From Spirometra erinaceieuropaei (taxonomy: Eukaryota > Platyhelminthes > Cestoda > Diphyllobothriidea > Diphyllobothriidae), in contig CACRXP010000645.1 of assembly GCA_902702965.1 (NCBI GenBank), positions 159,735 through 223,734 on the forward strand: 64,000 bases of DNA, in the 5' to 3' direction. The position numbers and the translations under genes are program-made. Positions 46,605 through 57,449 of the stretch are shown here, piece after piece (positions within the stretch are counted from its first letter, which is position 1; each line of letters starts with the position of its first letter). A model generated the notes under the pieces. The model was not told the origin of the DNA, did no database searches, and worked only from the letters and a program-made list of their open reading frames with translations.

Positions 46605-48540
46605 CATGAACAGCCATCGTCAAAATCTACGGACTGCCCAAAGTTCACAACCCTGAAGCACCACTGCGACCGATAGTATCATTAATTGGCACACCAATTA
46701 CAATATTTTCAATTTGTTATTCCACCAACTCCACCCACTTACGAGAGATTATGAAACTTCCATTCAGGACGCTATAGAGTGAGCGCCCCCTTCCATTGTA
46801 AATTCCCGACTGAAACCGACAAGGCAACGGGCTCGTGACCCAATGGTTAGAGGCGTGCACTTCTAACTAACAGGTCGCGAGTTCGAGCCCCGGGTGTTGC
46901 ACACTTCGGGTTGGGTATGACTGGCTGACGACGGCTAATAAGCCAGAAATAGCCATTCCAGTCTCCCTTGCCTTTGTCGGTAATGACAATCTGCTATAGA
47001 ATTTCTAAAGAAATTAAGAAGAGTCACAATTTCCACGGATGAGATAATGGTTTCCTTTGATGTCGTGCCTTTATTCACATCCATACCATTATACTTCGCA
47101 AGGCAATGCACAGATGAACTCCTCAAGTTCTATGACACGGATGTTCCCGAAACTACCCTACTCGAACTCATAGACCTTGGTTTAGAAGCCAAGTTTTCGT
47201 TTGACTACCAATATTATCAGCAACTGAAAGGAGCTCCAATGGAATCCCCTATATATGGCTTTCTTTCCAAGGTAACAATGCAGAAACTGGGATCGGCAGC
47301 TCTTCCATCAGTTAACCCTAAGTTATGGGTACTAAATGTAAACGACACATTTGTTGTCGTTAAAAAGGATCAACTGGAAACACTCCACAACTCTATCAAC
47401 CCAACCATTCTGGGAATTAAATTCATGCTTGAAAAAGTAGTTTGCAGTAAACTCCCGTTTCTGGATGTTCTCGCACAGCGAAAGACTGACAGAACATTAC
47501 ACATGTCCGTTTGTCGCAAAGAAATATATGCGGAAGTAATTATACACTATGAGAACAACAGCCCAATCTCTCACAATCGGAGTACTGACAAGTCCGCTAC
47601 ATCGAGCAAAAGCACACTGCTCTGACGAAAAAAAGCTACCAAGTCGAACTAAATTACCCATTTGAATTATTTTCCCAGGACGGTTACCCCAGAGATTTCG
47701 TAGGTCGTTGTATGGGACAGCAAAAGATAAAAACAAAGGAAGTAGATAGTTCTAATCAAGCGTCCAAAATAAACACTTGGCGAATCCCTCCTTACACCAG
47801 GAGTCTGCCTGAATTTATTGAAAAACACTTGAGGAAACATCAAATAAAAATGATGCACAAGCCGACGACCACTTTACGCACTCAGCTTGTACACCCTAAG
47901 GATAGAGTTAGATATCTTGCTAAGAAAGAAGTCGTTTATAAGATCAAACGTGATGCCTGTGATACTGTACATTGTGGACAAACAGGAAAGTGCGCCTCTA
48001 CACGCATCCGCGTACATCAACTGGCCGCTAAGAGGCGAGACCGCCTGTCTCAAATGGCCAGGCACATTCCTGGTACCTGACACACCGCCTGAGACAAAAC
48101 TGGCATCGTCGAAGTTGGCCCTTCCATAAAAGACCGAGATTCCGTTGAAGCCATGCAGTCCGATGAATCATGCATCAATCGGCACATTGAGTTAGATGCC
48201 AGAAGTCTCAGGAAAAAGCGAAATAGACGAGAGCCAAGTAATACGAAATGACACACACTGAGGTGAAATGTTGGCGTAAAAAATTAAATGAATAATTATT
48301 TTTCAGAACGTTTGAAAGTTTAATCGATTTTTGCATATTATTCAAGCCTGACTATGACCGGGGGGAACCAACGTAGAAAATTCAACGAATAAAGTCCTTT
48401 AGTTTTTCCCAAAGAACATGTTTGCCTAAAAATTATATTTCTTTAGATGCCTGTCCTTCAAAATATAAGCATAAATTGAAAAACGGACATCCCAAGGAAT
48501 TTAATAAGGAAGATGAGATTCCTTGGGAAACTGCAGATTT
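46605..48540 (+). pseudogene. Penelope-like element, subfamily B copy 2 (most complete RT)
   Basis: Begins with [20 protein letters not shown], the upstream RT motif of PLEs, continues after a frame change with [19 protein letters not shown], and is then split by a SINE (46779-46992). It resumes as IEFLKKLRR and, in the 192-codon frame 47047-47625, VSFDVVPLFTSIPL (motif A, Asp kept), LKGAPMESPIYGFL (motif B, normally GxPMGSPLSxFL) and WVLNVNDTFVVVKK (motif C with YVDD changed to NVND). The GIY-YIG part is in the 122-codon frame 47712-48080, with CDTVHCGQTGKC (Tyr to His) and RIRVHQLA. The 3' tail runs to about 48540. It is 5'-truncated, frameshifted and catalytically dead. Confidence 0.9.
46779..46992 (+). 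mobile_element. SINE family C, full length, nested in PLE RT
   Basis: 214 bases flanked by exact GCTATAGA copies (46771-46778 and 46993-47000). Order: 5' region GTGAGCGCCCCC; tRNA-like head (CTCGTGACCCAATGGTTAGAGGCG; B box GCGAGTTCGAGCC); body CTGACGACGGCTAATAAGCC; tail CCTTTGTCGGTAATGACAATCT. Removing the SINE and one duplication joins the RT reading frame across the site, so this is the best definition of the SINE's true ends in the window. Confidence 0.93.
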
Positions 48541-48694
48541 TGTTGGGTAAATTTTTAAGACTGGTCCTCCTGCTCGTTTTCAGACCATGGGTGAGCAATA
48601 ACAATTGACTTCTTAACGGAGTCTAACAAAGGATTCTACGATTAGCCAACGCCTGTGCTAATGCGCGTTAATTGCAATTTGTCACCTCTTCGGG
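48541..48694 (-). repeat. Inverted PLE 3' tail segment
   Basis: Reverse complement of 1898-2050 and of 49795-49950 (AAGAGGTGACAAATTGCA on the minus strand to TTTACCCAACAAAATTTGC-like sequence). It continues directly from the subfamily B tail and ends where the next subfamily A copy begins. Confidence 0.85.
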
Positions 48695-49995
48695 AGTGAC
48701 AGGGGGGGTCTCCTACTTCGCTGTATGTAAACAAACCTTTCCTTCTCCAAACAGTGCTATCGAGAATTACAAGGCGCTCCGGTGGGTCCACCCATATTCG
48801 ATTTCCTGGCAGAAGCCAGAATGCAGAAATCAGGAACCATGCCTATGCCCACAGTTAACCCAAAACTATGCTTGAACTATGTGAAGGACACGTTTCTCAC
48901 CGTAAAAAAATCAGTGTAACATGCCTCATACAAATCTTAGCACTCTCTTTTCAGGAATCAAGTTTACATCTGAAACAGAGGTTTATGGACAACTCCCATT
49001 CATGGATGTCCTTATACGTCGAAAAACCGATTTATAACTTCACACATCAGTTTATCGCAAAGAGGCATGCTCAGAGGTCATCCTTCATTTCGAGGGTAGC
49101 CACTCTTTCTCTCATGAACGGAGTGCAGTCTACAGCCTTCTGAATCAAGCCAAAAATCTCTGCCCTGATGAAGCAAGTTATCCAGCGGGGATGAAATACC
49201 TCAACAACTTATTTTCCCAAAATGGGTACTCGCATGACTTTATACGTCAATGCATGAGACAACAGCAATTCAGAAGAAAGGGTATTTCCAATGCTGCGGC
49301 CGCTCGGACACCAAAAACAACCACCTGGCGAACTCTCCCATACGTGAAAGATGTGTCTGAACTAGTCGAATGACAACAAAAAACACCAGATACAAGTAGC
49401 ACACCAGCCGGCAACTACCTTGCGCACGCAGATTTGTAAACCCTAAGGACAGGGTTGGCTACCTGGAAAAAAATGTGTCGCCTGCAAAATCCCATGTTTC
49501 AGTTGCGATGCCGTCTATTGTGGCCAAACTGCGAAATCTGTCTTAACCCGAATACATGAAGATCAGTTAGAGGTGAAGAGACACGACCATCTATTCCAGG
49601 TGGTCATGCACACACTGGACACTGGGCACAACTTTGCATGGGAGAGCACTCGAACTGTTGACGTCTGACCAATGAGAATGGGCCGAGAATTCCTGGAGGC
49701 AATGCACTCAGATAAAGCACAGGTTAATCGGTATATCCATCTAGTTGTCACATAAGAAACCAGTATGAACAAATTCTAACTGATACAGCCACTCCCGAAG
49801 AGGTGACAAATTGCAATGAACACGCATTGGCACAGACGTTGGCCAATCATAGAATCCTTTGTTCGACTCACTTAAGAAGTCAATCGTTATTGCTCACCCA
49901 CGGTCTAAAAACGAGCTGGAGGGCCAGTCTTGAAAATTTACACAACGAATTTACAGTCTCCCAAAGAATTTCATTTTTTAATATATATGGGAGGA
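48695..49995 (+). pseudogene. Penelope-like element, subfamily A copy 2
   Basis: The RT starts at motif B: CYRELQGAPVGPPIFDFLAE, then VNPKLCLNYVKDTFLTVKK (YVDD changed to YVKD). The remaining RT lies across frames, with MKYLNNLFSQNGYSHDFIRQ in frame at 49191-49260. The linker and GIY-YIG follow: VGYLEK, then CDAVYCGQT and a conserved IHEDQL region near 49550, ending HNFAW. The open frame 48868-49143 is a shadow. The tail 49795-49990 matches 1898-2090 and continues into sequence also present, inverted, in the subfamily B tails. It is 5'-truncated. It is slightly more complete at the 5' side than copy 1. Confidence 0.88.
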
Positions 49996-50004
49996 ATAAC
50001 GTCA

Positions 50005-50404
50005 CTGGCGAACACGAGGGTACTGGGGTGGCCATTTCTGGTTCATCTGCCGTTGTCAGCCAGCCATTTTCCACCCTGAGGTGTGCAACACTTGGACCTT
50101 GATCGTGTGATCTGTGAGGCTTCTGGTGGGGCTCAAGAGAGAGTTCCGAGGCACAAAGGGACTATTGAGTTGCGTAACACGATCGATGGGCGTCCCTCTA
50201 CCATTGTGTGTACCCCGTCACAACTGACAGAGCAACGAGCCTTTGGCTCGGTGGTTGGAATCTTGGACTTTAAACCGACAAATTGCGGGACCGAACACTG
50301 AATGTTCTACATCCCGGGGTGTGGTATGGCTGACTGATGATGGCTAATAAGCCAGAAATGGCCATTCCAGTCTCCCTTGTCTTTGCCAATAATGTTATTC
50401 TGCA
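50005..50404. mobile_element. SINE family C, inverted 3' half joined to a full plus copy
   Basis: 50010-50110 is a minus-strand SINE 3' half (GGGTGGCCATTTCTGG...). From about 50117 a plus-strand copy with the extended 5' arm begins (GGTGGGGCTCAAGAGAGAG, CGTAACACGATCG, CCCTCTACCATTGTG), followed by head, body (GATGATGGCTAATAAGCCAG) and tail to 50404. The frames 49803-50301 cross it. Confidence 0.75.
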
Positions 50405-50616
50405 TCCAAGCTAATTAATCATTTTTACCGAGTGTAGTTTTTACAGACAGCCGGAAAGAAGCTTGTTCAAAAGCCAGAATCCTATCTTGACTGAAATATT
50501 TGGTGAACGCATGGCATGATAGTAAACATGACAACACAGTCAACCGAAAACACATTTTTGAATTTCCGGTAAAATTTCATGAGATATGGCAGATATTGTA
50601 ATACCTAGTGCTAGAT
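50405..50616. mobile_element. MITE right-end fragment, diverged
   Basis: GCTAATTAATCATTTTTACCGAGTGTAG through AGAAGCTTGTTCAAAAGCC and AAATTTCATGAGATATGGCAGATATTGTA follows the right arm with many changes. It directly follows the SINE. Confidence 0.6.
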
Positions 50617-52030
50617 CTTCCAAAAATCCGCCATCAACGAAGCTTGTTAGTGAAAGTCCTTGGCGCCTAGCTGGATGTCCTATAAGTCAGCTAGTTGTAG
50701 ATAATATGTAGACTATGACCTCTGGCTTGAGAATATTTAACTCAAGTTGTTGTATTAAAAGCGCAACCGAGTTTGGCAGATGCTGTCCGATGATTTTACC
50801 TTAAGTTTCTCAGTTCGTTCAGGCGAGAGCATAGGGGACCAGAACATGCTTTGGTGCGGGAAAAAGTTCATTGGGTAACAATCGATCCTTCAAGGACATG
50901 CTTTAATTTCCTGACATCAAAAGTGACTTTCGTCGGGCTTTTTGCAAATGCCGTCAGCGTAACCTCCAGTGCAGTGGTTATGAACCAACCACCCCAATCC
51001 ACAGACCGAGTGCCGGTTGTCAGGAGATAAAAGCCACAAAAATATGGGACTTATTCTGTGTAGAAACCTGATGTACTTCTCATACAAAGGTGGCCACCAG
51101 CGAGGCCAGAACATGCGCTGTCAGCGTTAAGTCATGCCCGACAGTAGTCTGCAGCTTTTATGCGCTAGCGGGAAGAAGATTAATGACCATATGCCTCAGT
51201 GCGCATACACAGGCATGGACGACTGTCAATATCTGAACCTGTGCACGTCTGTGTTAATTTCAATCGCCCCAATTGGTCGAACTGTTTCTCCAGTCCGACC
51301 AGAGGCATTGTTGCCCCCACAACGAAGGTGGATGACCTTGGCACGCCAGGGTGTTAAACAAAGGTGTTTTTCGTTGTGCTGGTCGGTTGCAGAAGTAACT
51401 CTGGTAATCGTGAACTCAGGCCTCTGTATCGGAGTATGACTAAGTAGCTCGGGACTGCCAAACATGGGCATTTGGGCTCAGACACCCTGCCGTTAATTAA
51501 AACAACGTTGTGGAGGACTGAAAACTGTACGACCAGACAGCATCTACCACACCGCCTTTCACTATTTCATTGAAGGTCAAGACCTACATGAAACAAGTTG
51601 GCCTGACAACGGCAAACTTACAGTAGTAGTTTTTGTAGCATCAGCAGAAACGTGAATTGTACACTGCAGGACAGGCCTCAAAATTCGCATGGGTGCATCA
51701 GTGCTGCGTGATAATAGGCAAATTAAGGGGTAACTTTGCACCTGCCTCTTGTGTTATTCGGAAACAGTAACTACATCAAAATTTTTGCATTTAGAAGCCA
51801 AGATAAGTAGTGCAATAAAGTAACTGGGAAATCTGATCTATTGCCGTTAAATCGTGACACCACCGTCGTTTGTGAAAAATCGTTTCAGTCGGCACCCAAT
51901 GTGACTTCCGTAAATTTTTTTTCCGAATTTCCCTGTTACATTCTGTAATGAATAAAAAACCGAAAGTTACTTAGTTCCCCAAAACTTCCGCGCCCTAAAC
52001 ACATGTTCACAAGTGCCGAATAACATTATC
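50617..52030. other. Unassigned sequence
   Basis: No gene recognised. The opposing frames 51134-51439 and 51226-51471 cover the same bases and have no motif. Confidence 0.35.
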
Positions 52031-52335
52031 GATAAAGACAAGGGCAATTCGAGGGTCCATTTCCTGCTTATCAGTCATCATTGGCCGGCCATACCCAATC
52101 CCAGGTTTTTGCAACCCCTGAGGTTTGAACCCTCGACCTGTTGATTGAAAGTCCAAGGCCCAAGCCACTGAGTCACGGACTCATTGTCGTGTGGATTGCA
52201 ATCGAGTATATTAACCCTCGTAGATGAGCGCTCATAGATCGCGCCACTAGAAACACTCGGCCCATCGAGCCTTAGGACTTAGTCTCGAGCTCACCAGCAG
52301 TCGCTAGGCGACCAGTGCTATGGAAAGAATGGCAT
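52031..52335 (-). mobile_element. SINE family C, minus strand with 5' extension
   Basis: Tail GACAAGGGCAATTCGAGG, body, and tRNA-like head (GGTTTGAACCCTCGACCTG, TGAGTCACGGACTC on the plus strand), followed by the extended 5' arm (GCGCTCATAGATCGCGCC; GTCTCGAGCTCACCAGCAG) up to about 52335. Confidence 0.75.
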
Positions 52336-52570
52336 CATTAGGGCACCAAAGAGGTGATAAGATGCAGTTAACACTCACTGGCACAGACTTTGACCCCTCG
52401 TATAATCCTTTATTAGGCACCACTAAGCGGTTAATTGCTTCTGTATACCTGTGGTCTGAGGAAGAGCTGCAGAACAAGTCTCGAAAAACTACACAATATA
52501 CGTTATACTTTACCGAAGAATTTCATATTCCAAATCAAATTTCTTGGAATGCTCGTTTATCAGCTTATAC
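52336..52570 (+). repeat. PLE 3' tail fragment, diverged
   Basis: CACCAAAGAGGTGATAAGATGCAGTTAAC, CACTGGCACAGACTTTGACC and TTCTTGGAATGC match the subfamily A/B tail at 1890-2100. It starts right at the 5' end of the SINE. An open 92-codon frame (52320-52598) covers it, but the matching tails at other copies are not open, so I do not call it coding. Confidence 0.7.
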
Positions 52571-53597
52571 GTACATGAGATCCCATAACGCAAACTGATG
52601 GGAGAATTTCTCGACGCCTTTAACATTGAGCATTTTGTTCACTCATCCGCAACCTTCAATGAAATTTCCTTGTGCAGAAATTGTGTTTACGTAATTATAT
52701 CAAGTAAAATATCGGCGAATTTTAGCGAAAATAGACGTCGAATATACTTGTGCAATTTCCTATGCTAATACATGTCCTAGACTCCGGTTACGCATCTGGG
52801 CGACTTTTTCACTAAAAAGATAGTAATTTGCCCCGAGAGTTTTAATAAACAGATTTAGCCAAACATGAAAATTTATTTTATGTCCGATGTTAATCGTGGT
52901 AGTCAACCCGCCAACACAAAGGTTATTTTAAGAAAACCAGAGGTTTTATCAATTCCTAAATGTCAAATTAGCAGATCTGTGTGATTTGGTGCCCCAAAAG
53001 TGCAGTAATAACGCAGATGGGTATTCCTTCGTTCAAGTGGGCTGAAATTATTTTGCTGTTTGGAAAATTCTACTGGATGTCACATGAATGACCACCACCG
53101 AATGGTCATTTCCAGCTTCAAACATACAAAACACTACTTGTTGTGTAGTTTAGTTTTTGTGCTCATCTTATTTAGAAATAGAACGAACAACACATTTATA
53201 GTTTCAGCAAAATATCAGTATTTATATGAGCGCTCTGCCGTGCATTCATAATTGAACAACGGAGTCTAAAAGCGAGCGAAATCAGTGGAAATGGCCATAA
53301 TGTAAAGAAGAAGGCATGTTCTTACGTTTACGCCAGAAAAACAGTATTGTTTAGGAACGTGAATAAGACGGCCAAAAGTGTCAAATTTATACTTGGCCTC
53401 ACCGTGCAAAAATGCAAAGTACACAGAGATCCGTCAACTGAGTGCAGTAATAAAGCACTTCTTAGAGAGGTAACTTATTAAGGAAAGTTTTCTCATTGAT
53501 CAAAGGCATATTCGTTGCTGATGTGCTTTGTGGACAGCCGCTTTTCTCGGAACGTAATACACGAACGGATAAGGAATTTATTCTTTAGACGCATAAA
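52571..53597. other. Unassigned sequence
   Basis: A+T-rich sequence with no gene recognised. Confidence 0.3.
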
Positions 53598-54457
53598 AAG
53601 TAGATGAGGCATCTCATGAAATGTCGAGCGAAATTCTGGAATTCCTTCTTCGTCCGAGGGGGTTACTTAAGTAGGTTGCAACACTTATTGTCGTGCAGCA
53701 TATTTCAGTCACGTCAGGCTGCCAGCTGCCTGCATATATAGCATGGGTTTTCCGATGCCCTCATAAATTCAAATATATTTTATAGAGAAATGTGCAAAGA
53801 TAGTCTTTCTCGCATTCATTTGGAAGCTAATTGTGTCTTCGTTAGATTTTATTATTGGAGAAAGCGTGTATTTCGGTTTTAGAAAAGTTTTTATTTAGGA
53901 GATTTTTAAGTCTGTAAGGTGCCCACTCACACATTCTTGCATCGGCAAACTTACTGGTGCTGCTTATAAAGTGGATAACATGGTTCGCATTCACTGCGAA
54001 ATTCTGTGAGCCCTATTTGGCTTTTTGTTAATAGCGTATGGTAACATATGGTTTTTCTTACGCGGAAAGTATGTAGTTTGTAGTTTGGAAACTAAGGATA
54101 CGAGTGTTAAGGAGGTCGGGTTCGAATTGTTAGGGATTAAGAAAAGTTTTTAAATCGGAGTGATAATCTTTTGTTAAACATTAAGTTTGAAGAAGACACA
54201 ATTTTATACTAACCGACATTGCTTTTACTTTATAAGAGCATCAAGAATCAATGAGAAAAACTAACAATACTTAAGTAGTCATTTCTGCAGGGTGTATTTT
54301 ATTCTGGCGACCGAAACAGAGGCTCTTTCAAAAGCCAGCATCCTGACGTGAGTGAAATATTTCGGGATTATGATGCTCGATAATTAGCATTACAACCCTA
54401 CTTAGTCAATCTTTTCGAAATGAAAAAAACATTTCGGAATTTTGATTAACATTTCAT
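53598..54457. mobile_element. Old MITE copy, both arms present
   Basis: The left end AGTAGATGAGGCATCTCATGAAATGTCG and the right arm up to AACATTTCAT (54457) follow the family, with TTTTCTTACGCGGAAAG in the centre region. The right terminus is lost where SINE sequence begins. This is the most diverged two-armed copy. Confidence 0.75.
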
Positions 54458-54625
54458 CTACCTGGACATTGCCATTTCAGTCTCACTAGTCTTTGTCGGT
54501 AATTTCCTTCTGTCTATATTATGCGCCACTGTGTGGCTGCTAGTTGGGCTCGAGAGGGAGCCCGTAAGGCACAACGGGATGAGTGAGTTCTGTACCACGA
54601 TCGGTGAGCGCCCTTCTAACATTAT
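54458..54625 (+). mobile_element. SINE family C tail joined to 5' extension
   Basis: The SINE 3' tail (GCCATTTCAGTCTCACTAGTCTTTGTCGG, to about 54515) passes directly into the 5' extension (GTGTGGCTGCTAGTTGGGCTC, GATGAGTGAGTTCTG, ACGATCGGTGAGCGCCC). The tRNA-like head is absent. The same junction occurs at 11083 and 32167. Confidence 0.75.
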
Positions 54626-54626
54626 A

Positions 54627-54648
54627 TCTACATATATATATATATACA
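54627..54648. repeat. (AT)n microsatellite
   Basis: A short ACATATATATATATATACAT run just after the SINE fragment. Confidence 0.9.
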
Positions 54649-56995
54649 TGTTTAAGTGGATATAAATTGCGCAACACAGGAACCAGGGGTTAATCGCTTT
54701 GACGTTTCACAAGTAAACGTTTCCCCATCATCCGAGATCATTTTATTACGGTGTCTTAGAAGCTGCCGCTCATGCTGATGTGCTGCCGATTCTAGCTGTT
54801 CGTATGAACTTCACAGATACATGCTTTCCTCCTGCTCCGTGTGCAGACGACATCTGAGTGATATGAGACCTTGCTCTCATGTACGTATTCCGTTTTTGTT
54901 TATTCATCTTCACTCATCTCCTCCTTGTTCCGCATTTTGCGTCAATTCAATGACTGCCCATATGCGTTTGTCGATCCCCCTTATCTTGACTTGCGTTCAG
55001 ACTCAATAGAAGAAATCTGGGCTCTACCTTCTGCTTGTTTCGCCTATGCCTGCCTTCATTTCTAATATGTGTTTACGCCTGCCTTGGTTTTTGCTCGACC
55101 TGAGCTTTCCAATGGTTGCCTGTGGTCTAAATTCCAGCTTGTACTTACGCTGATTAATTTGAACTCACAAAGCCTAGCAATCCACAGGCATATCCGTGTA
55201 AAGTTTGATATAATTTAACCCTGCACGAGGTGTCTGAAGTGCTTCCTTGATAGTTGACTCTCTCCTCCAGCCCAGAATTTCGACATCCTGGAAAACTCAG
55301 AGTTTGCATGTTCTGTCAGCAGAAAGAACTAGTTTGGTCTTCTCACTATCTTTGTGTGTACACCCATGCGGATGTGGAGTCGTTTACCGAATCCTCCAAT
55401 GTACTTCTCTTCGCAGAAGGTGTCTCAGACGACATTTGTCCTTTCGCGTCCTGAGGGGGAGTCCTCGTTCTCATGGCCAGGCGTCATATTGCTACACCAG
55501 GTCAGTTGTCTATGTCCAATTCCAGTGGAGGTTAGAGATCTGCAACTGCTCCGGATAGGATCCTAATATACGGCAGTGCCCATAAGATTTTCCATTATTC
55601 CCCATCTGACCCTTTAGTTGGTTTAAACTGTCTGCCGTACTTTCTGAAACCGAGGGAGAGGGGAGTACCAAATGAACATGAACATCCGTCGAATTCAGTG
55701 GAATTCAACCACTGCGTCCCTCCGCTCGCTACAGCGAGTGTCTACTCTCTAATAGAGGGTTTCCACACAAACGTTTGTAGTATAACGGGCGATCATTGTT
55801 GTAGCTTAGGGCTCATGTCTACTTCCTTCCTGTATATTGTCGTCTTCGAGCTCCCGATACCTTTTAACAAGCCAGGACTACTGAAATCGGTGGCTGATCG
55901 CTTTCTTATATCGCCATGGCGAAGTGGATATCGGGTAAAATTAAAACTATAGAAAAATTGGAATTCTTCTGCCCTCTCCGATTTGGGCATGATTAAGTTG
56001 TCTTTGAGATACCACGTATAAAATGTTGGTCTGTGAAGTTTAAGCATGAACGTGGCTTACTTTTGAAGAAAGACGTCGACGATGAGATCAAGCAGTCAGA
56101 ATGCAATTCCAGCGAGTCCCCCAGTGTTCGCTTAGGCTTTCTGATATGCAAGCACTGTACTTTTTCATTGTTAAGTTAGTACTGTGGTAAGTTAGTGAGC
56201 ACCCACATACTACTGAATGCCTGTTAGCGGGCTGTGGATATTACGCGGAAATCCCACTGAAGTTGATGGATCTAAGCCCAATTATCCGTATCAGTTTTCG
56301 AACCGAACATTAAAAATATTGTCTTGAGGCTCTACTCCGAGTTCACACATTAATTTCAAAGAACTTGGTCGGGCAGAACTTGGAGTAAAACAGACCTTGT
56401 TGGTTCGCATCTCAAGTGGCGCTGATGACTCATGGGAGAAACAAAATTCCCAAACGTGTTGCCATCAAACCTTCGGCATCCAGAACGAGATCCAGATATG
56501 CAACATATCTACAATACCTATCAAACAGTTTCCACGCTGCCTGCTCTAGAAAATTAATCCACGGAAAACGTTTCGTTGTCCAAATTTGATATTAGACTGC
56601 AACTGCCTGCAAGCACTTCCTTCTGAGTCGAATTTGGCCCTTTTTTCCGCCTTCCAGTTCTTATCTGGCAGGGCCAAATATTTTCGCGTAGGATGTTTTA
56701 CTTTTATGGTTTGAGTTGGCAGAGTTCCTTTGCCCCCTTGCCAAAATCAAAAGATGTCGAAAAGAAGTCCCCTTCAAATTAGGCTTGCGTGACAACCCGA
56801 AGAAAGTTAGTAACTTGTAAAAAACGGAACTTACTGGATTGGACTTTCAGCCTGTCCACCAGCACTTCTGTTCATCCGCTTCCCTTTCATTTTTTCCTCT
56901 TATTCATCCTCCACCAAGATGAAGGAAAAATTGTAAACGTCCTATCGGTCAGAGAAACCACCATCGAGATATGATTTGAGGGGCGGAATCCAGGC
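54649..56995. other. Unassigned sequence
   Basis: No gene recognised. Three overlapping plus frames at 55247-55566 and a minus frame 55793-56047 have no known motif. About 56190-56320 resembles 735-870. Confidence 0.35.
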
Positions 56996-56999
56996 TCAC

Positions 57000-57090
57000 A
57001 ACCACTTCGAGGGCGACCCACTGCATTCGGGACGTCTTTGTCCCTCAGGGGCACTTAGAATGAGCAGCCATTGGATGTCTCCAACGGTTT
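57000..57090 (-). pseudogene. Gypsy integrase C-terminal scrap, second copy
   Basis: CCACTGCATTCGGGACGTCTTTG and ATTGGATGTCTCCAACGG match 57655-57742 closely. On the minus strand the frame reads YHKPLETSNG and RDKDVPNAV, like the Gypsy integrase C-terminal segment. It begins exactly where the LTR-like repeat ends. Confidence 0.55.
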
Positions 57091-57094
57091 GTGG

Positions 57095-57445
57095 TAGTAC
57101 TGGTCGGAGAGGACATTTAATAAACCCGGCAACAGAGGCTGCTTAAGTGTCCGGTGTCTTTGTCGGTTCTCGGCACCGGGGCGTCTGATCTTTCCCATGA
57201 CAAATCGAGTTTGCGAGCGAGCATTTAACACACTTGCTCATAGAACGTGGAGGTAACTGTTATCCAAAACAAATCCGCTCAGCAGGATTTATTAGCGCAT
57301 CTCCTTGCAAAATTGATAGCGAGTAAAAGGGGCAGTGTAGCCTGAACGTGTTTAGGAAAATAGCATGAAAAGAGCAAGCTCGTAGTGCAGAGTTTGCAGT
57401 CGATTCGACGAAAAAGCCAGCGGAATACAATGGATTGTGCAAATC
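57095..57445 (-). repeat. Inverted copy of the 25466-25795 repeat, possible LTR
   Basis: About 350 bases, with an AATAAA at 57286-57291 (minus strand). It lies downstream of the Gypsy integrase on the minus strand, as expected for a 3' LTR, but is followed by another integrase scrap. The minus frame 57260-57442 is its translation. Confidence 0.6.
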
Positions 57446-57449
57446 AAAG

